A stretch of DNA of 19,336 bases from CAZPXF01 sp964590945. GTDB lineage: Bacteria; Bacillota; Clostridia; Lachnospirales; Lachnospiraceae. A model generated the notes under the pieces. The model did no database searches. It was not told the DNA's origin and saw only the letters and a program-made list of their open reading frames with translations. A program made the translations under genes and the position numbers. Shown here one piece after another: positions 5,876 to 13,213 of this stretch (positions within the stretch are counted from its first letter, which is position 1; each line of letters begins with the position of its first letter). Location: contig CAZPXF010000040.1 of assembly GCA_964590945.1 (NCBI GenBank), forward strand, positions 1 to 19,336, given 5' to 3'.

Positions 5876-6817
5876 TTGGGAGAAGACAAACAAAGGAAAG
5901 GGACTGCCGAATATGTTCCGGCATCCGGCAGCAAAGCTGGAAATTCGGATCAGATTACGAGAGCTTATCTCGATTCCCTGCTTCTTGAGTTCCGGCACAT
6001 GGGAAATGAGATTCCGGACACGGGAGTAAAGCTCCTTGGACAGGAGCTTCCTACGCCGGTGATGGCCGGATCGCTCACACTCTTTGAACGGATGAATCCG
6101 GAGGGAGCCGCTGGTTTTGCGAGAGCAGTCAAAGCGGCGGAGACGATCATGTGGGCCGGCTGGATGGAGGACGAGACTTTTAAAGAGATCACAGATACCG
6201 GCGTGAAAGCGGTCAGAGGGATCAAGCCCTTCGAAGAGGAAGATAAGATTTTTAAGGCGATCGAAGTTGCAAGAGATAACGGAGCAGTTGCCATCTCCAT
6301 GGATATCGATCACTGCTTTGGCGATTCCGGAAAAGACTGTGAGTTTGCACTCGGTAAGCTTGAACATAAAACCCTGGAACAGCTGCAAAGCTATGTGGAC
6401 GCGGCAGGAAAGCTTCCTTTCATATTTAAAGGAATCCTGAGTACCGACGACGCAGAGAAATGTCTTGGGCTCGGAGCGGCGGGCTGTGGGGTCTCGCATC
6501 ACAAAGGGATCTGGAGTTACGCGGTTCCACCGCTTCTCGTACTTCCGAAAATCAGAGAGGCTTCCCGGGGAAGGCTGGAGCTCTTCGCTGATTGTGGACT
6601 CAGGGATGGGGTAGATGCTTTTAAGGCGCTGGCACGGGGCGCGGACGGCGTCTGCGTTGCAAGGCCGCTGATGGCCGCATACAGTAAAGGCGGGCCACAG
6701 GCAGTCACGGATTATCTGAAGCAGATGACCGAAGAACTTGCTGGAACAATGGCAAAGACGGGCGCAAAGGATATCCGCAGTATCGATCCATCGGTATTAT
6801 ATACAAGAACATGGTAA
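5876..6817 (+). CDS. Alpha-hydroxy-acid oxidase/dehydrogenase-like FMN protein
   Basis: The 313-residue protein has the second half of the FMN-dependent alpha-hydroxy-acid oxidizing family. It shows MDID (142-145), FKGI with K185, VSHHKG (206-211), a DCGLRDGVD phosphate-binding segment (239-247) and ADGVCVARP (256-264). H209 aligns with the catalytic His of SNHGGR. The following residues are KGI, so the substrate-carboxylate Arg of HGGR is not present at its usual place. The start is a TTG with an exceptionally strong AAAGGAGGT site (5862-5870) five bases upstream; no ATG fits. It is somewhat short for the family, and the N-terminal third is divergent. It is the first gene after the regulated promoter and 186 bp before the binding-protein gene. 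It may oxidise a hydroxy acid derived from the imported compound, or be an isomerase-like FMN protein. Confidence 0.8.
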   Translation: MGEDKQRKGTAEYVPASGSKAGNSDQITRAYLDSLLLEFRHMGNEIPDTGVKLLGQELPTPVMAGSLTLFERMNPEGAAGFARAVKAAETIMWAGWMEDETFKEITDTGVKAVRGIKPFEEEDKIFKAIEVARDNGAVAISMDIDHCFGDSGKDCEFALGKLEHKTLEQLQSYVDAAGKLPFIFKGILSTDDAEKCLGLGAAGCGVSHHKGIWSYAVPPLLVLPKIREASRGRLELFADCGLRDGVDAFKALARGADGVCVARPLMAAYSKGGPQAVTDYLKQMTEELAGTMAKTGAKDIRSIDPSVLYTRTW

Positions 6818-6837
6818 CCCCCATGCGCTTTGAGCGT

Positions 6838-6883
6838 ACCACTGCGCATGAAAGTGGCATGAAAGTGCTATCGCGCATGAGTG
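6838..6883 (+). repeat. Short repeat block upstream of the binding-protein gene
   Basis: GCATGAAAGTG occurs twice in tandem (6846-6856, 6857-6867) and degenerates to GCATGAGTG at 6875-6883. GCGCATG at 6844-6850 can also pair with CATGCGC at 6822-6828. The unit ACCACTGCGCATGAAAGT (6838-6855) recurs with one change, inverted, at 8685-8702 beyond the binding-protein gene. A TTTTCC/GGAAAA hairpin (6899-6917) follows. Confidence 0.65.
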
Positions 6884-6924
6884 CATCCCTGAACTCAATT
6901 TTCCACTTCGCGGAAAAGGGTACG

Positions 6925-6952
6925 TTCACTGTAAATAAATCAATATGATAAT
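6925..6952 (+). promoter_or_regulatory. Possible promoter before the binding-protein gene
   Basis: TTCACT (6925-6930) and GATAAT (6947-6952) are 16 bp apart in an AT-rich stretch about 50 bases before the ATG. The -35 match is only moderate. It could raise binding-protein expression above that of the upstream gene. Confidence 0.3.
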
Positions 6953-7003
6953 TTTGATAATTTGCCTTCGGGCTAATAATAAAAAGAAAAGGAGAATAAG
7001 AAC

Positions 7004-8581
7004 ATGAAAAAGAGAATTGCAAGCGCACTGATTTCCGGCACAATGGCAGTCAGCCTTCTGGCTTCTGTCCCGGCTTATGCGGAAGAGAACGCAAACCTTA
7101 CAGAGCTTGTCCAGCAGGAGACAATGGCAGACAGTGTCTCCATCGGTATCAGCGAGGATCCACAGTCCCTGCAGCCATTCGGCGGCCCGAAAGATGCAAC
7201 TTTCTGCTATGAGACGATGGGTACGAGAGATACATTTGCAGGTGAGTTTTATGGCGTTCTGATGGAGAGCTGGGAGCAGACCGGCGAAAAAGAATTCACG
7301 GCAAAGATTTATGATTATATCGTCGACCAGGCAGGCAATCCACTGACCGCATCTGATGTCGCATTCAGCTGGAATAAGGCAAAAGAGGTCGGAGAGCTTG
7401 GCGAGATCAGCGCTGTGGAATCGATCGAAGCGGTTGATGATTATACGGTTAAATTTACATGGGCAAACGAACCGACACTGGGAAGCTTCGAGTCTATGAT
7501 GTCAGATGTATTTATCGTTACGGAAGCGGCTTACAACGCAAGTGAAGACGGAATGGCTACCACGCCGGTCGGAACTTCACCGTACAAACTTACCAATTAT
7601 GTCAGCGGTGTGGAACTCGATTATGAATATACGGGCAGCTACTGGCAGAAAGACGAGCTCTGCAAGACTCCTGGACAGATCCACAATGTTCAGAACATTA
7701 AACTGCAGCTGATCCAGGAATCCGCGCAGATGACTAATGCGCTGGCTACAAACCAGATAGATCTTACTGCAAAGGTTTCTTCTGAGGATATTCCGAATTT
7801 CGCAGAGGGCGGCCAGTATTCTTCTGTATATAATGTGGACCTTGTTAATAATGATTCCGGTTATGCGCTGATCCCGAACTGCTCTGAGGAGAGCCCGCTT
7901 CATGACGAGAATCTTCGTAAGGCAGTATTCTGGGCAATCGACACAGCAATGATGGAGACGGCGCTTCTCGGAGACGGCGGACAGGTCAATATTGTGTTTG
8001 GTGACTCCCGTTATCCGGATTACAACTCAGCATGGGAAGAGAACTATATGGGCGCTGATCTTGCGAAGGCGCAGGAATATCTGGCAGCATCTGAGTATCC
8101 GGACGGCTGTGATCTTGTACTCCATATGTCCAGCGGCCTGCTTCTGAAGGACAGCATGGCAGAGCTTATCCAGGCATATCTTGCACAGTTGAACATCAAC
8201 GTTGAGATCAAATCCATGCCGATCGGCCAGTATCTCCAGAACGAGGGAGATCCGGCAGGCTGGGATCTGGGACTTGCAAACTTCTCCGCACCGGATTATC
8301 TGATCAATGTCTGGATCAAACTCTTTGACGCAACAGGCAGTGGGACTACAAAGAACTTCATCGCGGATGAGGGACTGCAGGCTCTGATCGATACGGCGGC
8401 TTCCATCGACGGACATACGGAAGAAGCGATGACGGAACTCTTTAATTATCTGAATGAACACGCATATGTATATGGACTCATCCAGCCGTACAATAATGTT
8501 GTTTACAATAAGGACAAGATTTCCGGCTATGTGTTTGATATGAATATCAGACTTGCTCCGGGTGCATTTACCTTCAACTGA
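7004..8581 (+). CDS. ABC transporter substrate-binding protein, family 5 (peptide/nickel/opine type)
   Basis: The 525-residue protein has a positively charged N-terminus, a hydrophobic core and a PAYA|EE signal-peptidase I site after about residue 26. The mature part follows the SBP family 5 (SBP_bac_5) pattern: ISEDPQSLQPF near the start, LTASDVAFSWNKA (about 106-118), TSPYKL before the lobe crossover, and LRKAVFWAID near residue 300. No lipobox cysteine is present, which is unusual for a Gram-positive binding protein, and no other anchor is seen. GGAG lies 9 bp before the ATG at 7004. The four other transporter genes follow directly, so this is the extracytoplasmic receptor of a Dpp/Opp/Nik-like importer. 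Ligand cannot be inferred; peptides, glycosides and amino-sugar conjugates are all handled by this family. Confidence 0.93.
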   Translation: MKKRIASALISGTMAVSLLASVPAYAEENANLTELVQQETMADSVSIGISEDPQSLQPFGGPKDATFCYETMGTRDTFAGEFYGVLMESWEQTGEKEFTAKIYDYIVDQAGNPLTASDVAFSWNKAKEVGELGEISAVESIEAVDDYTVKFTWANEPTLGSFESMMSDVFIVTEAAYNASEDGMATTPVGTSPYKLTNYVSGVELDYEYTGSYWQKDELCKTPGQIHNVQNIKLQLIQESAQMTNALATNQIDLTAKVSSEDIPNFAEGGQYSSVYNVDLVNNDSGYALIPNCSEESPLHDENLRKAVFWAIDTAMMETALLGDGGQVNIVFGDSRYPDYNSAWEENYMGADLAKAQEYLAASEYPDGCDLVLHMSSGLLLKDSMAELIQAYLAQLNINVEIKSMPIGQYLQNEGDPAGWDLGLANFSAPDYLINVWIKLFDATGSGTTKNFIADEGLQALIDTAASIDGHTEEAMTELFNYLNEHAYVYGLIQPYNNVVYNKDKISGYVFDMNIRLAPGAFTFN

Positions 8582-8622
8582 TAAAAGTATCCCAACGAAA
8601 CAAATATAGATAAGTAAAACAC

Positions 8623-8663
8623 GGCGCTGTATTTTCATATGGAAACAATGGGAAGACAGCGCC
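8623..8663 (+). other. Stem-loop after the binding-protein gene
   Basis: GGCGCTGT (8623-8630) and ACAGCGCC (8656-8663) pair perfectly around 25 bases that can form a short inner TTTTC/GGAAA helix. No T run follows, so partial termination or 3'-end protection of the binding-protein mRNA is more likely than full termination. Such elements commonly give the receptor more mRNA than the membrane components. Confidence 0.7.
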
Positions 8664-8684
8664 TGTATTTCACAGACGCAATCG

Positions 8685-8725
8685 ACTTTCATGCGTAGTG
8701 GTGCCTGCGAAGCAGGCATGTAAGT
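8685..8725 (-). repeat. Second copy of the short repeat, with hairpin
   Basis: The minus strand of 8685-8702 reads ACCACTACGCATGAAAGT, 17 of 18 identical to 6838-6855. TGCCTGC (8702-8708) and GCAGGCA (8712-8718) form a tight 7-bp hairpin with a GAA loop. An outer near-palindrome (8685-8694 with 8716-8725, one mismatch) overlaps it, so the two folds are mutually exclusive. Confidence 0.6.
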
Positions 8726-8748
8726 TTAGATAGAAAGCGGGGACATAT

Positions 8749-9678
8749 ATGTGGAAATACGTACTGAAACGGCTGCTGATGATGTTATTTGTCGTTCTCG
8801 GCGTCGCTATCCTGATCTTTACAATCATGTATTTTACACCAGGTGATCCTGCTCAGATCATGCTCGGCAGTACGGCGACAGAAGAACAGATTGCCGCGAA
8901 GCGGGCAGAGATGGGGCTCGATCAGCCTTATATCATCCAACTTGGGAAATTCTTAGTGGATACGGCAAAGTTGGATTTTGGAACATCTTATCTTTATGGA
9001 ACCCCGATCCTTTCGGAATTGAAAACGAGATTCCCGAGGACACTGATCCTCGCGCTTTCCTGTATGCTGGTTTCGCTTCTGGGGATTCCACTTGGCGTCA
9101 TAGCCGCGGTGCATCAGGGAAAATGGCAGGACAGGACCTCCATTCTGGTTTCTATGCTTGGTATTTCAATTCCTGGTTTCTGGCTGGCTCTTATGATGGT
9201 TTTGCTCTTCTCGGTAAAGCTTGGCTGGCTGCCTCCATACGGCATCGGCGGCCCGGAGTATTATATACTCCCCATTATCTCCAATTCCATTGGCTCCATT
9301 GCAATGAATGCGCGGCAGACGAGATCCGGTATGTTGGATGTCATCCGTTCGGACTACGTCACCACGGCGAGGGCAAAAGGCGTGAAGGAGCGCGACGTTA
9401 TTTATAAGCACGCGCTGAAAAACGCATTGATCCCGATCATTACGCTCCTCGGAAGCGCGTTCGGGGCCTCTCTGGGCGGGACGGTTGTGACGGAAACGAT
9501 TTTCGTTATGCCAGGTATCGGACTTTATATGACGAACGGTATCAATAATCTTGATTATCCGATCGTCCGCAGCTGCGTTGTTATTCTGGCGATCATCTTC
9601 AGCTTTATTATGTTGGCGGTGGACCTGATCTATGCGATGGTCGACCCGCGAATCAAAGCAGAGTACATAGGAAAGTGA
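8749..9678 (+). CDS. ABC transporter permease, DppB/OppB family
   Basis: The 309-residue inner-membrane protein begins with MWKYVLKRLLMMLFVVLGVA and FTPGDPAQIMLG. It has about six membrane segments and the cytoplasmic EAA loop ARAKGVKERDVIYKHALKNALIP (residues about 206-228), which docks onto the ATPases. These are hallmarks of the BPD_transp_1 permeases with an extended N-terminal periplasmic-side loop. The ATG at 8749 follows a purine-rich AGCGGGG. It is separated from the binding-protein gene by 167 bp that contain two stem-loops, and is 10 bp before the second permease gene. It forms the translocation channel with the product of 9689-10570. Confidence 0.93.
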   Translation: MWKYVLKRLLMMLFVVLGVAILIFTIMYFTPGDPAQIMLGSTATEEQIAAKRAEMGLDQPYIIQLGKFLVDTAKLDFGTSYLYGTPILSELKTRFPRTLILALSCMLVSLLGIPLGVIAAVHQGKWQDRTSILVSMLGISIPGFWLALMMVLLFSVKLGWLPPYGIGGPEYYILPIISNSIGSIAMNARQTRSGMLDVIRSDYVTTARAKGVKERDVIYKHALKNALIPIITLLGSAFGASLGGTVVTETIFVMPGIGLYMTNGINNLDYPIVRSCVVILAIIFSFIMLAVDLIYAMVDPRIKAEYIGK

Positions 9679-9688
9679 GGGAAGGATT

Positions 9689-10570
9689 ATGGCAAAGACA
9701 ATTACCGCATCTGGCCAGCGGGTCAAAAAAACCAGCCAGACGGGGGAAGTGATGAAACGCCTCTTCGCAAACAAGAGCGCGACGATCTGTATGTTTATCT
9801 TCTTTGCGATCATACTTGCAACGATTTTTGCTCCGATTCTTGCGCCATATGATCCGGCCTTTATGGACGCGACGGCGATCTATTCGGGGCCGACGCTTGC
9901 GCACCCCTTCGGATGTGACAAGCTTGGAAGAGATATCCTTTCCCGTATGCTTTATGGAGGAAGATATTCGCTGTCCCTTGGTATTCTCGGGGTACTTCTT
10001 TCGTTGGTCCTCGGGATGGTGTTCGGAGCGATCGCCGGCTTCTTCGGACAGGTCGCGGATAATGTGGTCATGCGTATCATGGACATTATCCAGGCAATCC
10101 CGGGAATGCTTTTATCGATGGTCATATCGACCGTTCTCGGGCCTGGATTTATTAATACCATTATCGCGCTTTCCATCGGCGGTATACCGATGAACTGCCG
10201 TATGCTCCGCAGTTCCATCCTGCAGATCCGGAGCAGCGAGTATGTGGAAGCGGCGAGTTCGATCAATTGTTCACAGCTCAGAATTATTGTAAAACATATC
10301 ATTCCGAATTGCTTTGCACCGCTTCTTGTCGGTTCGACCATGGGAATTGGCGGAACGATCATGCAGGCAGCTTCCCTTTCCTTTATCGGACTGGGCGTAC
10401 AGCCGCCGACGCCGGAGTGGGGTGCAATGATCTCAGAAGGCAGAAATTTTGTTACAACGCATCCGCATCTGATCGCCTTCCCGGGTATCGTCATCGGGCT
10501 TGTCAGCCTTGTAGTTTGTATCTGGGGTGACGGCCTGCGTGATGCGATGGATCCGAGATTGAAGAAATAA
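9689..10570 (+). CDS. ABC transporter permease, DppC/OppC family
   Basis: The 293-residue protein has the OppC N-terminal segment (first helix about 31-52) and then HPFGCDKLGRDILSRMLYGGR at about 71-91, diagnostic for this family. Five further membrane helices follow. The EAA loop is EAASSINCSQLRIIVKHIIPN, where the usual Gly is replaced by Asn. The closing PPTPEWGAMISEG and LRDAMDPRLKK are typical. The start at ATG 9689 lies only 10 bp after the first permease stop, with GGGAAGG close before it. It pairs with the DppB-like subunit and is followed by the ATPase genes. Confidence 0.93.
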   Translation: MAKTITASGQRVKKTSQTGEVMKRLFANKSATICMFIFFAIILATIFAPILAPYDPAFMDATAIYSGPTLAHPFGCDKLGRDILSRMLYGGRYSLSLGILGVLLSLVLGMVFGAIAGFFGQVADNVVMRIMDIIQAIPGMLLSMVISTVLGPGFINTIIALSIGGIPMNCRMLRSSILQIRSSEYVEAASSINCSQLRIIVKHIIPNCFAPLLVGSTMGIGGTIMQAASLSFIGLGVQPPTPEWGAMISEGRNFVTTHPHLIAFPGIVIGLVSLVVCIWGDGLRDAMDPRLKK

Positions 10571-10585
10571 GCGGAGGAAACGAAG

Positions 10586-11572
10586 ATGAGTGAAAAGAAC
10601 GGGAAATTTTTGTCAATAAAAGATCTCGTCGTGGAGTACACGTCCGGCGGACAGATTGTGCATGCCGTAAATGGTGTTTCCTTTGATCTGGAAAAAGGAA
10701 AAACACTGGGTCTCGTAGGAGAGACCGGCGCCGGCAAAACGACGATTGCAAAGTCAATTCTTCGGATCCTTCCGGAACCGCCTGCCAGGATTAAAAGCGG
10801 TGAGATCGTGCTTGACGGCCAGGAACTGCTGAAAGCGGAAGAGAGTGAGATGCTGAAGATCCGTGGGAATAAGGTTTCTATGATCTTCCAGGATCCGATG
10901 ACAGCGCTGAATCCGGTAATGACAGTGGGTGAGCAGATCGCAGAGGCAGTTGAGCTCCATCAGACACACGACAAGGCAAAAGCAAAAGAGCAGGCGATCA
11001 GGATGCTGGAGATGGTAGGGATCCCGGCAGAGCGCTATAAAGAATACCCGCACCAGTTTTCCGGAGGTATGAAACAGCGTGTTGTGATCGCAATGTCATT
11101 GGCCTGCAGTCCGGAGCTGCTTTTGGCGGACGAACCGACGACGGCACTGGATGTGACGATCCAGGCGCAGGTACTGGATATGATCCGTGATCTGCGGGAC
11201 CAGTACCAGATGGCGATGATCCTGATTACGCATGACCTCGGAGTAGTCGCGGGAATCTGCGATACAGTGGCGGTTGTATATGCCGGTGAGATCATTGAAT
11301 ATGGGACAAAGGAAGAATTGTTTGATCATCCGACCCATCCGTACACCAACGGTCTGTTCGACTCCCTGCCGAAGCTGACGGGAAAGATTGAGAGACTGAG
11401 ACCGATCGACGGTATGCCGCCGGATCCCACAAATCTGCCAGAAGGCTGCCATTTCAGTCCGAGATGTCCTTATGCAACAGAGAAATGCAGAACGGAGCGT
11501 CCGGATCTGGTATCACTTGGAGGAGAGCATTTGTGCAGATGCTTCCACCCTGACAGGAGGACAGACGGATGA
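10586..11572 (+). CDS. ABC transporter ATP-binding protein, DppD/OppD family
   Basis: The 328-residue cytosolic ATPase has all nucleotide-binding motifs: Walker A GETGAGKT (45-52), Q-loop IFQDPMTALNP (100-110), signature FSGGMKQ (158-164), Walker B LLLADEP (178-184) and switch H216. The C-terminal oligopeptide-transporter extension contains FSPRCPYATEKC and a further Cys pair. GGAGG lies 8 bp before the ATG. Its stop overlaps the next start (ATGA at 11569-11572), so the two ATPases are probably translationally coupled and made in equal amounts. It drives import through the two permeases. Confidence 0.95.
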   Translation: MSEKNGKFLSIKDLVVEYTSGGQIVHAVNGVSFDLEKGKTLGLVGETGAGKTTIAKSILRILPEPPARIKSGEIVLDGQELLKAEESEMLKIRGNKVSMIFQDPMTALNPVMTVGEQIAEAVELHQTHDKAKAKEQAIRMLEMVGIPAERYKEYPHQFSGGMKQRVVIAMSLACSPELLLADEPTTALDVTIQAQVLDMIRDLRDQYQMAMILITHDLGVVAGICDTVAVVYAGEIIEYGTKEELFDHPTHPYTNGLFDSLPKLTGKIERLRPIDGMPPDPTNLPEGCHFSPRCPYATEKCRTERPDLVSLGGEHLCRCFHPDRRTDG

Positions 11573-12528
11573 GTACATGTGTTGAGATCAAAAATTTAAA
11601 AAAATATTTTAATGTTTCCAGGGGACAGCTTCATGCGGTCGACGACATCTCCTTTAAAATTGAAGAAGGACGGACGATGGGAGTGGTCGGAGAATCGGGC
11701 TGCGGAAAATCGACGCTGGGGCGTACGATTATCCATCAGCATGAAAGTACAGCGGGGCAGATCTTCTTCAAAGGTGAGGACGTCACGCATGTAAAGGGAA
11801 AGAAACTGAAAAACCTGCGTGAACATATGCAGATCATTTTCCAGGATCCTTATTCCTCTCTGAATCCGCGTTATACCGTGGAAGAAACCCTGAAAGAGCC
11901 GCTGGTGCTTTCCAGGCGCTTCAAATCCAAAGGTGAGATTGCGGATGAAGTGACACGGCTGATGGAACTGTGCGGGATTGACGAGCGTCTGAGGCTTGCC
12001 TATCCGCATGAAATGGATGGCGGCCGCCGGCAGAGAGTAGGGATCGCCAGGGCATTATCGCTGAACCCGGATTTTATCGTCTGTGACGAACCGGTTTCCG
12101 CATTGGACGTATCCATCCAGGCACAGGTGCTGAATCTGCTGGAGGATCTGCAGGAGAAGAATCATCTGACCTATATGTTTGTAACGCATGATATGTCAGT
12201 TGTCCGTCATATTTCCAATGATATCTGTGTGATGTATCTCGGACAGCTTGTGGAGACGGCTCCGACGATGGAACTCTTTGAAAAGCCGCTGCATCCTTAC
12301 ACACAGGCGCTTCTCTCGGCAATTCCGTCTACCGATATCCACAATCAGCAACGGCGGATTGCCATGAAGGGTGAGATCACATCACCGATCAATCCGAAGC
12401 CCGGCTGCCGTTTCGCAGCGCGTTGTCCATACGCGACAGCAGCCTGCCAGCAGCCACAGAAGCTGCAGGAGGTTTCGTCCGGACATTTTGTATCCTGCTG
12501 CCGCGTGGGTGAGATCAATACCAGATAA
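11569..12528 (+). CDS. ABC transporter ATP-binding protein, DppF/OppF family
   Basis: The 319-residue ATPase has Walker A GESGCGKS (41-48), Q-loop IFQDPYSSLNP, Walker B with CDEPVSALD (172-180) and switch H207. The signature loop reads MDGGRRQR (149-156), with Asp where the LSGGQ Ser normally contacts the gamma-phosphate of ATP bound to the partner. That would make the two composite ATP sites unequal. I believe such DGG variants also occur in other Firmicutes OppF proteins, but cannot check. A C-terminal Cys-containing extension (RCPYATAAC) is present as in the DppD partner. The ATG overlaps the preceding stop. Confidence 0.94.
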   Translation: MSTCVEIKNLKKYFNVSRGQLHAVDDISFKIEEGRTMGVVGESGCGKSTLGRTIIHQHESTAGQIFFKGEDVTHVKGKKLKNLREHMQIIFQDPYSSLNPRYTVEETLKEPLVLSRRFKSKGEIADEVTRLMELCGIDERLRLAYPHEMDGGRRQRVGIARALSLNPDFIVCDEPVSALDVSIQAQVLNLLEDLQEKNHLTYMFVTHDMSVVRHISNDICVMYLGQLVETAPTMELFEKPLHPYTQALLSAIPSTDIHNQQRRIAMKGEITSPINPKPGCRFAARCPYATAACQQPQKLQEVSSGHFVSCCRVGEINTR

Positions 12529-12535
12529 ACCATGA

Positions 12536-12564
12536 TTGTAATTACTGACATTTTGTCCTAAAAT
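12536..12564 (+). promoter_or_regulatory. Possible internal promoter after the ABC genes
   Basis: TTGTAA (12536-12541) and TAAAAT (12559-12564) are 17 bp apart in the 109-bp gap between the last ATPase and the membrane-protein gene, the longest gap in this part of the cluster. It could drive the membrane protein, kinase and hydrolase genes separately from the transporter. Confidence 0.45.
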
Positions 12565-12637
12565 ATGGTAAAGCACGTCAGCGAATGTATGACACGGAAA
12601 CGTGGGATGCCGCAGATCGTCCGGGAGGTTTATCACG

Positions 12638-13213
12638 ATGAAAAGCATGCGCGAAAAGTATTTTGAAAATTATGAGAAAATACAGACTCCTGCCAAAAAC
12701 GGGCGTGGATTCCGGACGGAATACCGATACAAAGGTTTTTGGTACGGCTGGGATATGGGAGCCCGTGACCTGAAGAAGCAGAAAGCGCGGTTCATCGTGA
12801 CAGAGCTTCTGAGCGCACTCCTGCTTTTTACTGCGGCATTTCGTTCCGCGGAGCTCAATACGGTCCGTATAACGGCAGGATTCGCCGCGATATCTATGAT
12901 ACCGTGGATAGCCGAAATATGGGGAGTTTTCCGGTTTTCCGTGACAAAGAGCCCTATGACGGTCTCGGATTTTGACGAGATCAGGAACTGTATTACCGTA
13001 GGAAGTGTGGTTCGGGCCATCTTGCTGGTGATCAGCATGGCAGCCGGCATAGTCGCTGTCCTGCGAACCGGGCATATGGGCATGGAGAATGGTTTTGTTT
13101 GCGCGGGACATTTGTTGTCCGCGGCCGCTTCCATTCTCATATTGCGCTGGTATACATCGCTTCGCTATAGCATTTTCCGGAATGAAAATGGAAAGAAAGG
13201 ACAACAGATATGA
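12638..13213 (+). CDS. Four-helix membrane protein of unknown function
   Basis: I do not recognise this 191-residue protein. It has a basic, aromatic-rich cytosolic N-terminus (about 1-50, with YKGFWYGWDMGARDLKKQKAR) and four predicted membrane segments (about 53-69, 76-97, 122-143, 152-169), ending in a charged tail. I chose the ATG at 12638 because GGGAGG lies 9 bp upstream; an in-frame ATG at 12602 lacks a site. The stop overlaps the kinase-like start (ATGA, 13210-13213), implying coupled translation with the first FGGY paralogue. A partner or anchor for that protein, or an accessory transport component, is conceivable. No catalytic motif is visible. Confidence 0.75.
   Translation: MKSMREKYFENYEKIQTPAKNGRGFRTEYRYKGFWYGWDMGARDLKKQKARFIVTELLSALLLFTAAFRSAELNTVRITAGFAAISMIPWIAEIWGVFRFSVTKSPMTVSDFDEIRNCITVGSVVRAILLVISMAAGIVAVLRTGHMGMENGFVCAGHLLSAAASILILRWYTSLRYSIFRNENGKKGQQI

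Noticed and set aside
5779..5988. A 69-codon frame overlapping the start of the hydroxy-acid oxidase-like gene.
   Set aside because: It shares the region in another frame, has no good ribosome binding site, and its protein is basic and low in family resemblance.
5741..6502. A 253-codon minus-strand frame over the promoter and the oxidase-like gene.
   Set aside because: It is antisense to a recognisable enzyme and to the predicted promoter, with no family motif or ribosome binding site.
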